A stretch of 5,841 nt of DNA from Chitinophagaceae bacterium (lineage in GTDB: Bacteria; Bacteroidota; Bacteroidia; Chitinophagales; Chitinophagaceae), in the NCBI GenBank assembly GCA_013205585.1, contig JABMML010000142.1, forward strand, positions 1 through 5,841. The letters run 5' to 3'. The notes beneath the pieces were generated by a model that saw nothing but the letters and a program-made list of their open reading frames with translations, did not search any database and was not told the DNA's origin. The stretch's first letter is position 1. Every line of letters starts with the position of its first letter. The position numbers and the translations under genes were made by a program. Of the stretch, positions 1 through 5,488 are shown piece by piece.

Positions 1-843
1 ATTACTACAACAAGTGCATTAGAAAATAAGTCTGCAAAGTTTAAATTTTATGGTATTTCAGCCCATGCTGCCGCTGCACCAGACCAAGGCAGATCTTCTT
101 TAGATGCGGTAGAAGCGATGGATAATATGGTAAATATGATGCGTGAACATGTACCACAAGAAACTAGAATTCATTATGTGATCACTAATGGTGGTAAAGC
201 GCCTAATGTGATTCCTGATTTTGCAGAAGTATATTATTATGTACGTCATCCAAAACGTAAAGACGTGGTTGAAATTTTTGATAGAGTGGTGAAAGCTGCA
301 GAAGGTGCCGCTTTAGGAACTGGTACAACTATGAAATATGATATCATCGGTGGTACACACGACTTGTTAATTAATAAGACCCTTGCAGAAACAATGCAAG
401 CCAATTTAGATAAAGTGGGAGGTGTAAATTATACAGAAGCAGAAATTGCTTTTGCTAAAAAAATTCAACCAACAATGGTCGCTCCAGTAGATATAGCAAC
501 TGCTGCTCAAGTAAAACCATTAACTTATATCAATGAAGGTAATAGTGGTTCTACCGATGTAGGTGATGTTAGCTATGCCTTACCTACTGTGGGTTTACGG
601 GCAGCGACATGGGTTCCAGGCACTGCTGCACATAGCTGGCAAGCAGTGGCTTCTGGCGGAACTGAAATTGGTACAAAGGGAATGTTAGTAGCAAGTAAAA
701 CAATGGCAATGACTGCAATTGATTTAATGAGTAATCCTGTATTACTTGCAAAAGCAATGGAAGAGTTTATTAAATCTAAAGGAGATTATAAATACAAAGC
801 ATTACTAGGTGATATTAAACCAGCGTTGAATTATAGAGATTAG
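1..843 (+). CDS. M20-family amidohydrolase, AbgB-like (partial, N-terminus outside window)
   Basis: This is the C-terminal 280 residues of a zinc-type M20D amidohydrolase resembling AbgB, the B subunit of p-aminobenzoyl-glutamate hydrolase. Such enzymes cleave N-acyl amino acid or p-aminobenzoyl-glutamate amide bonds. The frame is open from base 1 without a stop, so the gene starts upstream; the ATG at 118 is internal because strongly family-like sequence precedes it. Visible residues 18-27 carry GISAHAAAAP, the start of the dimerisation or lid domain with its conserved His (residue 22). GGKAPNVIPDFAEVYYYVRHP follows at about 64-84, and a C-terminal PGTAAHSWQ (His about 211) is a likely metal ligand of the catalytic domain. 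The other metal ligands and any signal peptide lie in the missing part. E. coli AbgB is about 480 residues, so roughly 200 are absent here. The family is clear, but the substrate is unknown: Bacteroidota paralogues need not act on p-aminobenzoyl-glutamate. The gene ends in TAG and is followed by a strong hairpin terminator. Confidence 0.9.
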   Translation: MTTTSALENKSAKFKFYGISAHAAAAPDQGRSSLDAVEAMDNMVNMMREHVPQETRIHYVITNGGKAPNVIPDFAEVYYYVRHPKRKDVVEIFDRVVKAAEGAALGTGTTMKYDIIGGTHDLLINKTLAETMQANLDKVGGVNYTEAEIAFAKKIQPTMVAPVDIATAAQVKPLTYINEGNSGSTDVGDVSYALPTVGLRAATWVPGTAAHSWQAVASGGTEIGTKGMLVASKTMAMTAIDLMSNPVLLAKAMEEFIKSKGDYKYKALLGDIKPALNYRD

Positions 844-880
844 TCTTTAACCTCTGATGATTTTTTCAAGGCAACTAAAT

Positions 881-911
881 AAAAAGGAGAACCCTCGGGT
901 TCTCCTTTTTT
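881..911. terminator. Bidirectional intrinsic terminator between the amidohydrolase gene and lysS
   Basis: A perfect inverted repeat has arms AAAAAGGAGAACCC (881-894) and GGGTTCTCCTTTTT (897-910) around TC, giving a GC-rich core stem with an effective loop of about four bases. Flanking A and T runs provide a U-tract in either direction: T 906-911 on the plus strand, and the complement of A 881-885 on the minus strand. It lies 38 bp after the amidohydrolase stop and about 50 bp after the lysS stop, so it can serve both converging genes. Confidence 0.92.
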
Positions 912-930
912 AAAATCATAAGAGGCGTAA

Positions 931-965
931 TGAATAAAAACTTACATTTTTTAAGTTTTTATTCA
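931..965 (-). repeat. AT-rich 14-bp inverted repeat overlapping the lysS stop codon
   Basis: TGAATAAAAACTTA (931-944) pairs perfectly with TAAGTTTTTATTCA (952-965) across a seven-base loop (945-951). In the lysS transcript the 5' arm contains the last Glu codon and the TAA stop (959-961). The stem has only three G/C pairs and no U-tract directly after it. It is therefore more likely an mRNA 3'-end stabilising stem, or part of a two-hairpin terminator with 881-911, than a stand-alone terminator. The perfect pairing is seen directly; its role is inferred. Confidence 0.6.
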
Positions 966-2479
966 TAGCTCTCTGGGCGCATTTGAGGGAAGAACAACAC
1001 ATCTTGAATAGAAGGTTGGTTCAACATCATCATGCATAATCTATCAATGCCGATGCCAATACCAGAAGTAGGTGGCATACCGTATTCTAAGGCTCTTAAA
1101 AAATCGTGGTCAATAAACATGGCTTCGTCATCGCCACGCTCCATTAAGCCTAATTGCTCTTCAAAACGCTTTCTTTGATCAATAGGATCGTTTAACTCTG
1201 TATACGCGTTCGCTAATTCTTTACCATTCACCATTAATTCAAAACGCTCTACTAAGCCTTCCTTGCTTCGATGCTTTTTAGTAAGCGGGCTCATTTCAAT
1301 AGGATAGTCAATAATAAAAGTAGGTTGTATATATTTTGGCTCGCTGGTCGATCCAAAAATTTCATCTATTAATTTACCCTTACCAATAGTAGGTGCTACA
1401 TCAATATGTAATTTTTTACAAACCTCTCTTAATGCGGCTTCGTCCATTCCTGTAATATCAATACCTGTATTTTCTTGAATGGCTTCTATAATGCTAATGC
1501 GTCTATAAGGTGCTTTAAAATTTATCGTTTTATCGCCCACTGTTAATTCGGTTTTGCCATGTAAGGTCATCGCAATTTTTTCAAATAGTTGTTCGGTAAT
1601 TTCCATCATCCAGATATAATCCTTGTAGGCCGTATACCATTCCAAAACAGTAAACTCTGGATTATGCGTACGGTCCATTCCTTCGTTTCTAAAGTTTCTA
1701 CTAAACTCATATACCCATTCGAATCCTCCAACAATTAATCTTTTTAAATACAATTCATTGGCAATACGCAAATAAAAAGGAACATCTAATGCATTATGAT
1801 GTGTCGCGAAAGGCCTTGCTGCAGCGCCTCCTGGGATAGCTTGCAGTACGGGTGTATCTACCTCTAATGCACCACGACTATTTAAATATTCACGAATAGT
1901 GGTCATTAGTAAAGTACGCTTTACAAAAGTTTCTTTTACAGAAGGATTAATAATTAAATCGGCATAGCGTTGACGGTATCTAAATTCAGGATCAGTGACT
2001 GCATCAAATACATTTCCTTCCTCATCTCTTTTCACTACCGGAAGTGGCTTTAAAGATTTTGCTAATAAAGTAACAGTGCTAGAATGTACCGATGTCTCTC
2101 CTGTTTTTGTAATAAATACATAACCCGTTGATCCAATAATATCTCCTAGGTCCATTCCATTTTTAGTAATCGCATCCCAATAAGACTTGTCATCCTCTGG
2201 GCAAATTTCATCTCTCTTTATATATAGTTGTAAAATGCCCTTATCATCTTGAATTTTAACAAACATTACCTTACCCTTATCGTTCACACTCATTATTCTA
2301 CCCGCTACACAAACAGCTGCGTATTGTTCCTTATTTTCTTCGGTATAGTTTTCTTTAATATCATTAGAATAATGAGAAACGGGATATAAAGCAGCAGGGT
2401 ATGGATTGATACCAGCCGCCTCTAAATGGACTAATTTTTCACGTCTTATAATTTCCTGTTCTGATAGCGATTGACTCAT
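959..2479 (-). CDS. lysS: Lysine--tRNA ligase, class II (LysRS)
   Basis: Cytoplasmic class IIb aminoacyl-tRNA synthetase that charges tRNA-Lys with lysine using ATP. From the chosen ATG at 2479 the protein is 506 residues, matching the usual length of about 505. In order it has an N-terminal helix beginning SQSLSEQEIIRREKL, an OB-fold anticodon-binding domain (about residues 55-145, with VAGRIMSVNDKGKVMFVKIQD), and the class II catalytic core. The core shows motif 1 (about 198-226, through VDTPVLQAIPGGAAARPF), motif 2 (263-277, FRNEGMDRTHNPEFT) and motif 3 (about 473-481, GIGIGIDRL). The frame can be extended to a TTG at 2521 (520 codons). I reject that start because the extra 14 codons cover the -7 promoter element, and the ATG start matches the family N-terminus. 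No clear Shine-Dalgarno precedes the ATG; the leader is purely A/T apart from a few bases. The coding region is intact. It lies 42 bp downstream of the rluE stop on the same strand and converges on the amidohydrolase gene. Confidence 0.97.
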   Translation of the reverse strand: MSQSLSEQEIIRREKLVHLEAAGINPYPAALYPVSHYSNDIKENYTEENKEQYAAVCVAGRIMSVNDKGKVMFVKIQDDKGILQLYIKRDEICPEDDKSYWDAITKNGMDLGDIIGSTGYVFITKTGETSVHSSTVTLLAKSLKPLPVVKRDEEGNVFDAVTDPEFRYRQRYADLIINPSVKETFVKRTLLMTTIREYLNSRGALEVDTPVLQAIPGGAAARPFATHHNALDVPFYLRIANELYLKRLIVGGFEWVYEFSRNFRNEGMDRTHNPEFTVLEWYTAYKDYIWMMEITEQLFEKIAMTLHGKTELTVGDKTINFKAPYRRISIIEAIQENTGIDITGMDEAALREVCKKLHIDVAPTIGKGKLIDEIFGSTSEPKYIQPTFIIDYPIEMSPLTKKHRSKEGLVERFELMVNGKELANAYTELNDPIDQRKRFEEQLGLMERGDDEAMFIDHDFLRALEYGMPPTSGIGIGIDRLCMMMLNQPSIQDVLFFPQMRPESYE

Positions 2480-2498
2480 TATTAATATATTATTACTG

Positions 2499-2530
2499 CA
2501 AAAGTAAAACTTAGCTGTCAATTAACGAAA
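2499..2530 (-). promoter_or_regulatory. Bacteroidota-type promoter of lysS
   Basis: On the minus strand TACTTTTG (2506-2499) matches the Bacteroidota -7 consensus TAnnTTTG exactly. It is preceded, after a 20-base spacer, by TTTC (2530-2527), one base off the -33 TTTG element. The predicted transcript start is near 2492, giving a leader of about a dozen A/T-rich bases before the ATG at 2479. The element overlaps the last codons and stop of rluE, so lysS can be transcribed independently of it. Confidence 0.7.
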
Positions 2531-3190
2531 GAAGCCTTCTTGAACATCCTGATGGCTTAAACTAATTAAATCACTTGGCTGCATGCCCGACATAGTAAAA
2601 CTACCTATTTGAGAGCGAATTAATCTAAGTACGGGGAAATGCACGGCAGCAAACATTTTGCGCACCTGTCTATTCTTACCTTCTGTAAGTTGAATCTGGG
2701 CCCAGGAACTAGGTATATTTTTTCTAAAGCGTATAGGTGGGTTTCTTTCAGGTACCGCAATATTGGCCTCTAACAGACTTAATAAAGCAGGCTGGCTCTT
2801 ATACTTTATTCCATTCACATTAATAGTTACTCCCTTAGCGAGCTGTTCAATAGCCTCTATAGTAATAGCACCTTCCACTTGAACTAGGTAGGTTCTTTTG
2901 TGTTCAAAGCTTGGATGCAATAGTTGATGATTCATTTTTGTATCGTTTGTTAAAAACAATAATCCTTCACTATCATAATCTAATCTGCCTACTGGATAAA
3001 CATCTTTAGGAACATCCATAATATCTTTTAAGCATAATTTATTATCTGTCGAAGTGAACTGCGACAATACTTGAAAGGGTTTATATAATAAATAGTAGTC
3101 GCTCAATGAAGTAGTTCTTTTAATAACAAAGTCCCCCTGAATGCTCAAGAGGACCTCGTATATAGATGGGTTAGTAAGTACGGGAATCAA
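2522..3190 (-). CDS. rluE: 23S rRNA pseudouridine synthase, RluE type (start codon uncertain)
   Basis: RsuA/RluB/RluE-family pseudouridine synthase without an N-terminal S4 domain, closest by eye to RluE, which in E. coli isomerises U2457 of 23S rRNA. In the 222-residue frame the catalytic motif GRLDYDSEGLLFLTND spans 68-83 with nucleophile Asp71. YKPFQVLSQF (36-45) is the family N-terminal strand. RNPPIRFRKNIPSSW (149-163) followed by EGKNRQVRKM (170-179) and FPVLRLIR (185-192) parallels E. coli RluE closely. E. coli RluE is about 217 residues. There is no in-frame ATG before residue 58, already inside the domain, so a TTG start is required. Candidates are 3190 (222 aa, preceded by AAGG), 3148 (208 aa, preceded by GAGG) and 3106 (194 aa, just before the conserved YYLLYKPF). 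The coordinates give the longest frame; 3106 fits the conserved core best. The stop lies inside the lysS promoter. Function is confident; exact target base follows from the family. Confidence 0.88.
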   Translation of the reverse strand: MIPVLTNPSIYEVLLSIQGDFVIKRTTSLSDYYLLYKPFQVLSQFTSTDNKLCLKDIMDVPKDVYPVGRLDYDSEGLLFLTNDTKMNHQLLHPSFEHKRTYLVQVEGAITIEAIEQLAKGVTINVNGIKYKSQPALLSLLEANIAVPERNPPIRFRKNIPSSWAQIQLTEGKNRQVRKMFAAVHFPVLRLIRSQIGSFTMSGMQPSDLISLSHQDVQEGFFR

Positions 3191-3196
3191 ATTCCC
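3182..3196 (-). repeat. Small hairpin enclosing the 5'-most TTG start of rluE
   Basis: GGGAAT (3182-3187) and ATTCCC (3191-3196) form a perfect six-bp stem. On the minus strand the three-base loop is TTG (3190-3188), the first possible rluE start codon. If transcribed, the hairpin would sit at the very 5' end of the message. It could present or hide that codon, or simply mean that translation begins further in. The structure is seen; the role is inferred. Confidence 0.4.
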
Positions 3197-3200
3197 TTCA

Positions 3201-3231
3201 CAATATTAAATATACTTTTTTCTAATTCAAA
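3201..3231 (-). promoter_or_regulatory. Probable Bacteroidota-type promoter of rluE
   Basis: On the minus strand TTTG (3231-3228) is followed after 19 bases by TAATATTG (3208-3201), one mismatch from the TAnnTTTG -7 consensus with correct spacing. The expected transcript start is near 3195, only a few bases before the TTG at 3190. That would make this TTG nearly leaderless and favours one of the internal TTG starts (3148 or 3106). In so AT-rich a segment partial matches occur by chance, so confidence is moderate. Confidence 0.45.
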
Positions 3232-3257
3232 AAATATTTTATACAAATTTTTTAACG

Positions 3258-3266
3258 TTATCCACA
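3258..3266 (+). promoter_or_regulatory. Exact DnaA-box sequence TTATCCACA
   Basis: TTATCCACA is the consensus high-affinity DnaA-binding nonamer. It sits in an AT-rich intergenic segment and directly overlaps a CACAATTG pair. I found no second good match (TTWTnCACA or its complement) between 3191 and 3540, so a cluster typical of a replication origin is not present here. It may be a single regulatory or titration box, or chance. Confidence 0.35.
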
Positions 3267-3280
3267 ATTGGGCACAATTG
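3263..3280 (+). repeat. Tandem CACAATTG pair, 10-bp period
   Basis: CACAATTG occurs at 3263-3270 and again at 3273-3280, separated by GG. Each copy contains the palindrome CAATTG. The repeat period is 10 bp, about one helical turn, as expected for two protein-binding half-sites on one DNA face. The repeat is seen; binding is inferred. Confidence 0.4.
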
Positions 3281-3361
3281 ACTACACTTTAAAATTAAAT
3301 GATGGAGTGATTTATTGAAGTTAATAAAAATAATTCCTTTGCTAATTTTTTTAATTAACGG

Positions 3362-3390
3362 CTGAAACATTTATGAATAAAGGGTTTCAG
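3362..3390 (+). repeat. Imperfect 12-bp dyad / hairpin in the intergenic region
   Basis: Outer arms CTGAAAC (3362-3368) and GTTTCAG (3384-3390) and inner arms TTTAT (3370-3374) and ATAAA (3377-3381) pair around GA. They are interrupted only by A3369 opposite GG 3382-3383. It lies about 150 bp upstream of the lpxD-like start and about 170 bp upstream of rluE. It could be an operator or the hairpin of a small transcript. No solid U-tract follows, only a short T5 at 3400-3404, so it is a poor terminator. Confidence 0.5.
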
Positions 3391-3430
3391 AAGATGTCAT
3401 TTTTATATTCTCCCCAGAATTATTTTACTT

Positions 3431-3450
3431 TTATTATAAGGTTATTATAA
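3431..3450 (+). repeat. TTATTATAA direct repeat, 11-bp period
   Basis: Two identical TTATTATAA copies (3431-3439 and 3442-3450) are separated by GG, giving an 11-bp period about 90 bp upstream of the lpxD-like gene. Identical nonamers one helical turn apart may bind a dimeric regulator. Low sequence complexity makes chance a real alternative. Confidence 0.35.
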
Positions 3451-3511
3451 AATAAGGGGCTATATTTATAGAGAAATGCGTGAAAAAGATTTTTTTATAA
3501 AAAAGGGGTAT

Positions 3512-3519
3512 TACCTTTG
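3512..3519 (+). promoter_or_regulatory. -7 element of the lpxD-like gene
   Basis: TACCTTTG matches the Bacteroidota -7 consensus TAnnTTTG exactly and ends 21 bp before the ATG at 3541, predicting a leader of about 15 bases. The upstream -33 position has only a T-run (3490-3496) rather than TTTG. No Shine-Dalgarno is visible in the leader (3520-3540). Confidence 0.65.
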
Positions 3520-3540
3520 ATTTAGGCCAAAAACATACTT

Positions 3541-4491
3541 ATGAAGCTTTCTACACCCATTTCGGTTAAATGGTTATCAACCCTAACCTCCTCGGAATTA
3601 TTAGGTAATACCTCTTTAGAAATTACTGGGGTGAATGAAATTCATCAAGTAAAAAGCGGCGATATTGTCTTTGTGGATCATCCAAAATATTATGATACTT
3701 GCTTAAATAGTGCGGCTAGCTGTATCATTATTAATAATAAAGAGGTAGGCATACCAGCGGGTAAGGCATTACTCTACTGCGAAGACCCCTTTGAAGCCTA
3801 TATAAAAATTGTGCAGCATTTTAAACCATTGCAAATAAGCGATAAGGCTATTGATGAAAATGCAATTATTGGTGAGGGTACTGTAATAATGCCCCATGTA
3901 TTTATTGGAGCGAATGTTATTATTGGAAAAAATTGCTTGATTTACCCTAACGTAAGCATATTAGCAGACACTATTATAGGAGATGAGGTAATTATACAAG
4001 CTAATACGGTTATTGGCAGTGATGCCTTTTATTATAATTCTAAAAAGAGCCGTGCCGCCTGGTATAAAAAATTACTAAGCTGCGGCAGGGTCATTATTGA
4101 AAATAAGGTGGAAATAGGGGCCTGCTGTACCGTGGATAGAGGGGTGAGTGGAGACACTATTATAGGTATGGGCACCAAGATTGACAATATGGTACATATA
4201 GGACATGATACCCAAATTGAAGCCAACTGTTTATTTGCAGCTCAAGTAGGAATTGCGGGGGGGGTTAAAATAAAATCGGGTGTAACTATTTGGGGTCAGG
4301 CAGGAGTGAATAAAACATTAACCATTGGAGAGAATGCGGTGGTTTTATCTCAGGCAGCTGTATTATCAAGTATTGAGGGCAATAAAGTATATATGGGATT
4401 CCCTGCCGAAGACGCTTCTATTAAAAGAAGGGAACTAGTTTGGATTCGTCGTATTCCTCAGCTTTGGAAAAAAATAATGGAAAAGGAATAA
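3541..4491 (+). CDS. lpxD: LpxD-type UDP-3-O-acylglucosamine N-acyltransferase, solitary copy
   Basis: LpxD transfers a 3-hydroxyacyl chain from acyl carrier protein to the amino group of UDP-3-O-acylglucosamine, the third step of lipid A synthesis, in the cytoplasm. This 316-residue protein has the N-terminal uridine-binding LpxD domain (about 1-100, with GVNEIHQVKSGDIVFV at 30-45). A left-handed parallel beta-helix follows from about 105 to 275, built of hexapeptide repeats such as AIIGEG, VIIGKN and TIIGDE. GACCTVDRG (193-201) and NMVHIGHDTQI (216-226) are family signatures; His222 aligns with the catalytic His239 of E. coli. VIGSDAFYYN (157-166) stands at the usual FGYA-type substrate loop. 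The protein is about 25 residues shorter than E. coli LpxD (341), with a short basic C-terminal helix (about 295-316). A G8 run lies at 4257-4264. The gene stands alone between a divergent and a convergent neighbour rather than beside lpxC, fabZ or lpxA, so it may be a second LpxD with another acceptor or acyl chain. Family certain, exact role likely but not proven. Confidence 0.88.
   Translation: MKLSTPISVKWLSTLTSSELLGNTSLEITGVNEIHQVKSGDIVFVDHPKYYDTCLNSAASCIIINNKEVGIPAGKALLYCEDPFEAYIKIVQHFKPLQISDKAIDENAIIGEGTVIMPHVFIGANVIIGKNCLIYPNVSILADTIIGDEVIIQANTVIGSDAFYYNSKKSRAAWYKKLLSCGRVIIENKVEIGACCTVDRGVSGDTIIGMGTKIDNMVHIGHDTQIEANCLFAAQVGIAGGVKIKSGVTIWGQAGVNKTLTIGENAVVLSQAAVLSSIEGNKVYMGFPAEDASIKRRELVWIRRIPQLWKKIMEKE
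4257..4264 (+). repeat. G8 homopolymer inside the lpxD-like gene
   Basis: Eight consecutive G bases encode part of Ala239-Gly240-Gly241-Val242 as GCG GGG GGG GTT. The tract is striking in an AT-rich gene. Gain or loss of one base would frameshift the protein within the beta-helix, after the catalytic His222. Confidence 0.6.
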
Positions 4492-4507
4492 AGAAGAGCG
4501 AATAAAT

Positions 4508-5485
4508 TTACTTCAGCTGATGCATTTCAGTTAATTCTACGCTCACTCTTTTAATAGTGGTATCCATACTGCGATATTGAAAAGCAGGGAAGGCCTTTAA
4601 AAATTTCTCATTATTAAAATACACTTTGGCCTGCGCGGTAGCGGCTGTCTCTTTAGTAAGTAGTGGTGTTTTACCCGTAAATAAAGATTTAATAGCTTCT
4701 AGTCTCCAAACAATGGCAGCTAATAAAGGGGTTACTTTTCTTGTAGGAGGTTTTTTATCAAAGGCATTCGCAATTTGTGTAAACACTGTTTGATAACTTA
4801 AATTTTCGGCGCTAATAATATAACGCTCACCCACAATAGGGCTATCCATTAATAATTGCATGGCATCTACTACATCTAGTACATCCACAAAACCACTGAT
4901 ACCATTAGTATACCAAGGGAACTGATTATAACTCGATTTAAAAATTTCTGAAGAACCTTTGTTCCAATCTCCTGCGCCAAATATAATAACCGGATTTACA
5001 ATAGCTATATTTAATCCTTCCGCCATCCCTCTCCATACTTCCATTTCTGCTAAGTACTTCGATTTACCATAAACACTATTACTTGTTTCTGGCGTCCAAT
5101 TCATGGTTTCATCAATAGAGGCATCTTCTCGAATTCTTCCGAGTGCGGCCACTGAACTTACAAATACAAGCTTCTCTACTTTTTTATCAACACAAATATT
5201 TACAAGATTCGCCGTGCCCTCTTGATTCGCCTTCATCATTATCTCAGCTTTTTTAGGAGAGAAAGAAATAATGGCAGCTGCGTGATACACTTGTTGAGCC
5301 CCTTCAATGGCAGCTTCTAATGATACCAGATCTAATAAATCGCCTTCCACCCACTGTACTTGATCAGCCCCTTTAAAACTGGGTGGCTGTTTACGATACA
5401 AGGCCCTTACCGTTTTGCCTTTCGCTAATAAAGATTGTATTAAATGAGCGCCTACTAGCCCACTAGCGCCTGTAACAAAAATCAT
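4508..5485 (-). CDS. Extended SDR: NAD(P)-dependent epimerase/dehydratase, dihydroflavonol-reductase-like
   Basis: A 325-residue cytoplasmic oxidoreductase of the extended short-chain dehydrogenase/reductase family. The Rossmann nucleotide-binding motif TGASGLVGAHL (5-15, GxxGxxG) opens the protein. VEGDLLD (46-52) and VYHAAA (66-71) are the next cofactor-contacting strands, followed by VFVSSVAALG (107-116, catalytic Ser region). The catalytic pair is Tyr139 and Lys143 in YGKSK. NPVIIFGAGDW (164-174) and FVDVLDVVDAM (199-209) are typical of the 4-reductase-like branch. After Arg31 (an NADP-type hint) the cofactor preference stays uncertain. The substrate cannot be named: this branch includes sugar epimerases, sterol or hopanoid enzymes and ketone reductases. 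The C-terminal part (about 225-325) is a substrate-binding cap of normal length. The ATG at 5485 starts exactly at the Rossmann strand and lies 3 bp after the SCO stop, so translation is probably coupled. It converges on the lpxD-like gene with a 16-bp gap and no clear terminator. Confidence 0.92.
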   Translation of the reverse strand: MIFVTGASGLVGAHLIQSLLAKGKTVRALYRKQPPSFKGADQVQWVEGDLLDLVSLEAAIEGAQQVYHAAAIISFSPKKAEIMMKANQEGTANLVNICVDKKVEKLVFVSSVAALGRIREDASIDETMNWTPETSNSVYGKSKYLAEMEVWRGMAEGLNIAIVNPVIIFGAGDWNKGSSEIFKSSYNQFPWYTNGISGFVDVLDVVDAMQLLMDSPIVGERYIISAENLSYQTVFTQIANAFDKKPPTRKVTPLLAAIVWRLEAIKSLFTGKTPLLTKETAATAQAKVYFNNEKFLKAFPAFQYRSMDTTIKRVSVELTEMHQLK

Positions 5486-5488
5486 GGG

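Larger units (their letters stand above)
3191..3540. other. 350-bp AT-rich divergent intergenic region
   Basis: The region lies between the divergent rluE-type and lpxD-type genes and holds no convincing gene. From left to right it contains the rluE promoter, an exact DnaA-box sequence (3258-3266), two CACAATTG copies (3263-3280), an imperfect 29-bp dyad (3362-3390), a TTATTATAA direct repeat (3431-3450), a CTATA-TT-TATAG palindrome (3460-3471) and the lpxD-side -7 element (3512-3519). No tRNA-like fold or known riboswitch was recognised. A 25-codon open frame at 3373-3450 is not supported. The length and structure exceed what two simple promoters need. Confidence 0.6.

Noticed and set aside
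118..843. Amidohydrolase starting at ATG 118
   Set aside because: The frame is open to base 1 and residues before 118 include the conserved GISAHAAAAP segment, so this ATG is internal and the gene is truncated by the window.
3258..3266. Replication origin at the DnaA box
   Set aside because: Only one good box was found, with no cluster, no dnaA or dnaN nearby and no visible unwinding-element array. Kept only as a single-site observation.
3373..3450. 25-codon plus-strand frame (MNKGFQKMSF...) in the intergenic region
   Set aside because: The start lies inside the dyad, there is no Shine-Dalgarno or recognisable product, and its 3' half is low-complexity AT-rich sequence. A chance frame is the simplest reading.
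4032..4226. 64-codon minus-strand open frame inside the lpxD-like gene
   Set aside because: It is antisense to well-conserved beta-helix codons, has no recognisable domain and is explained by the hexapeptide repeat composition of the sense gene.
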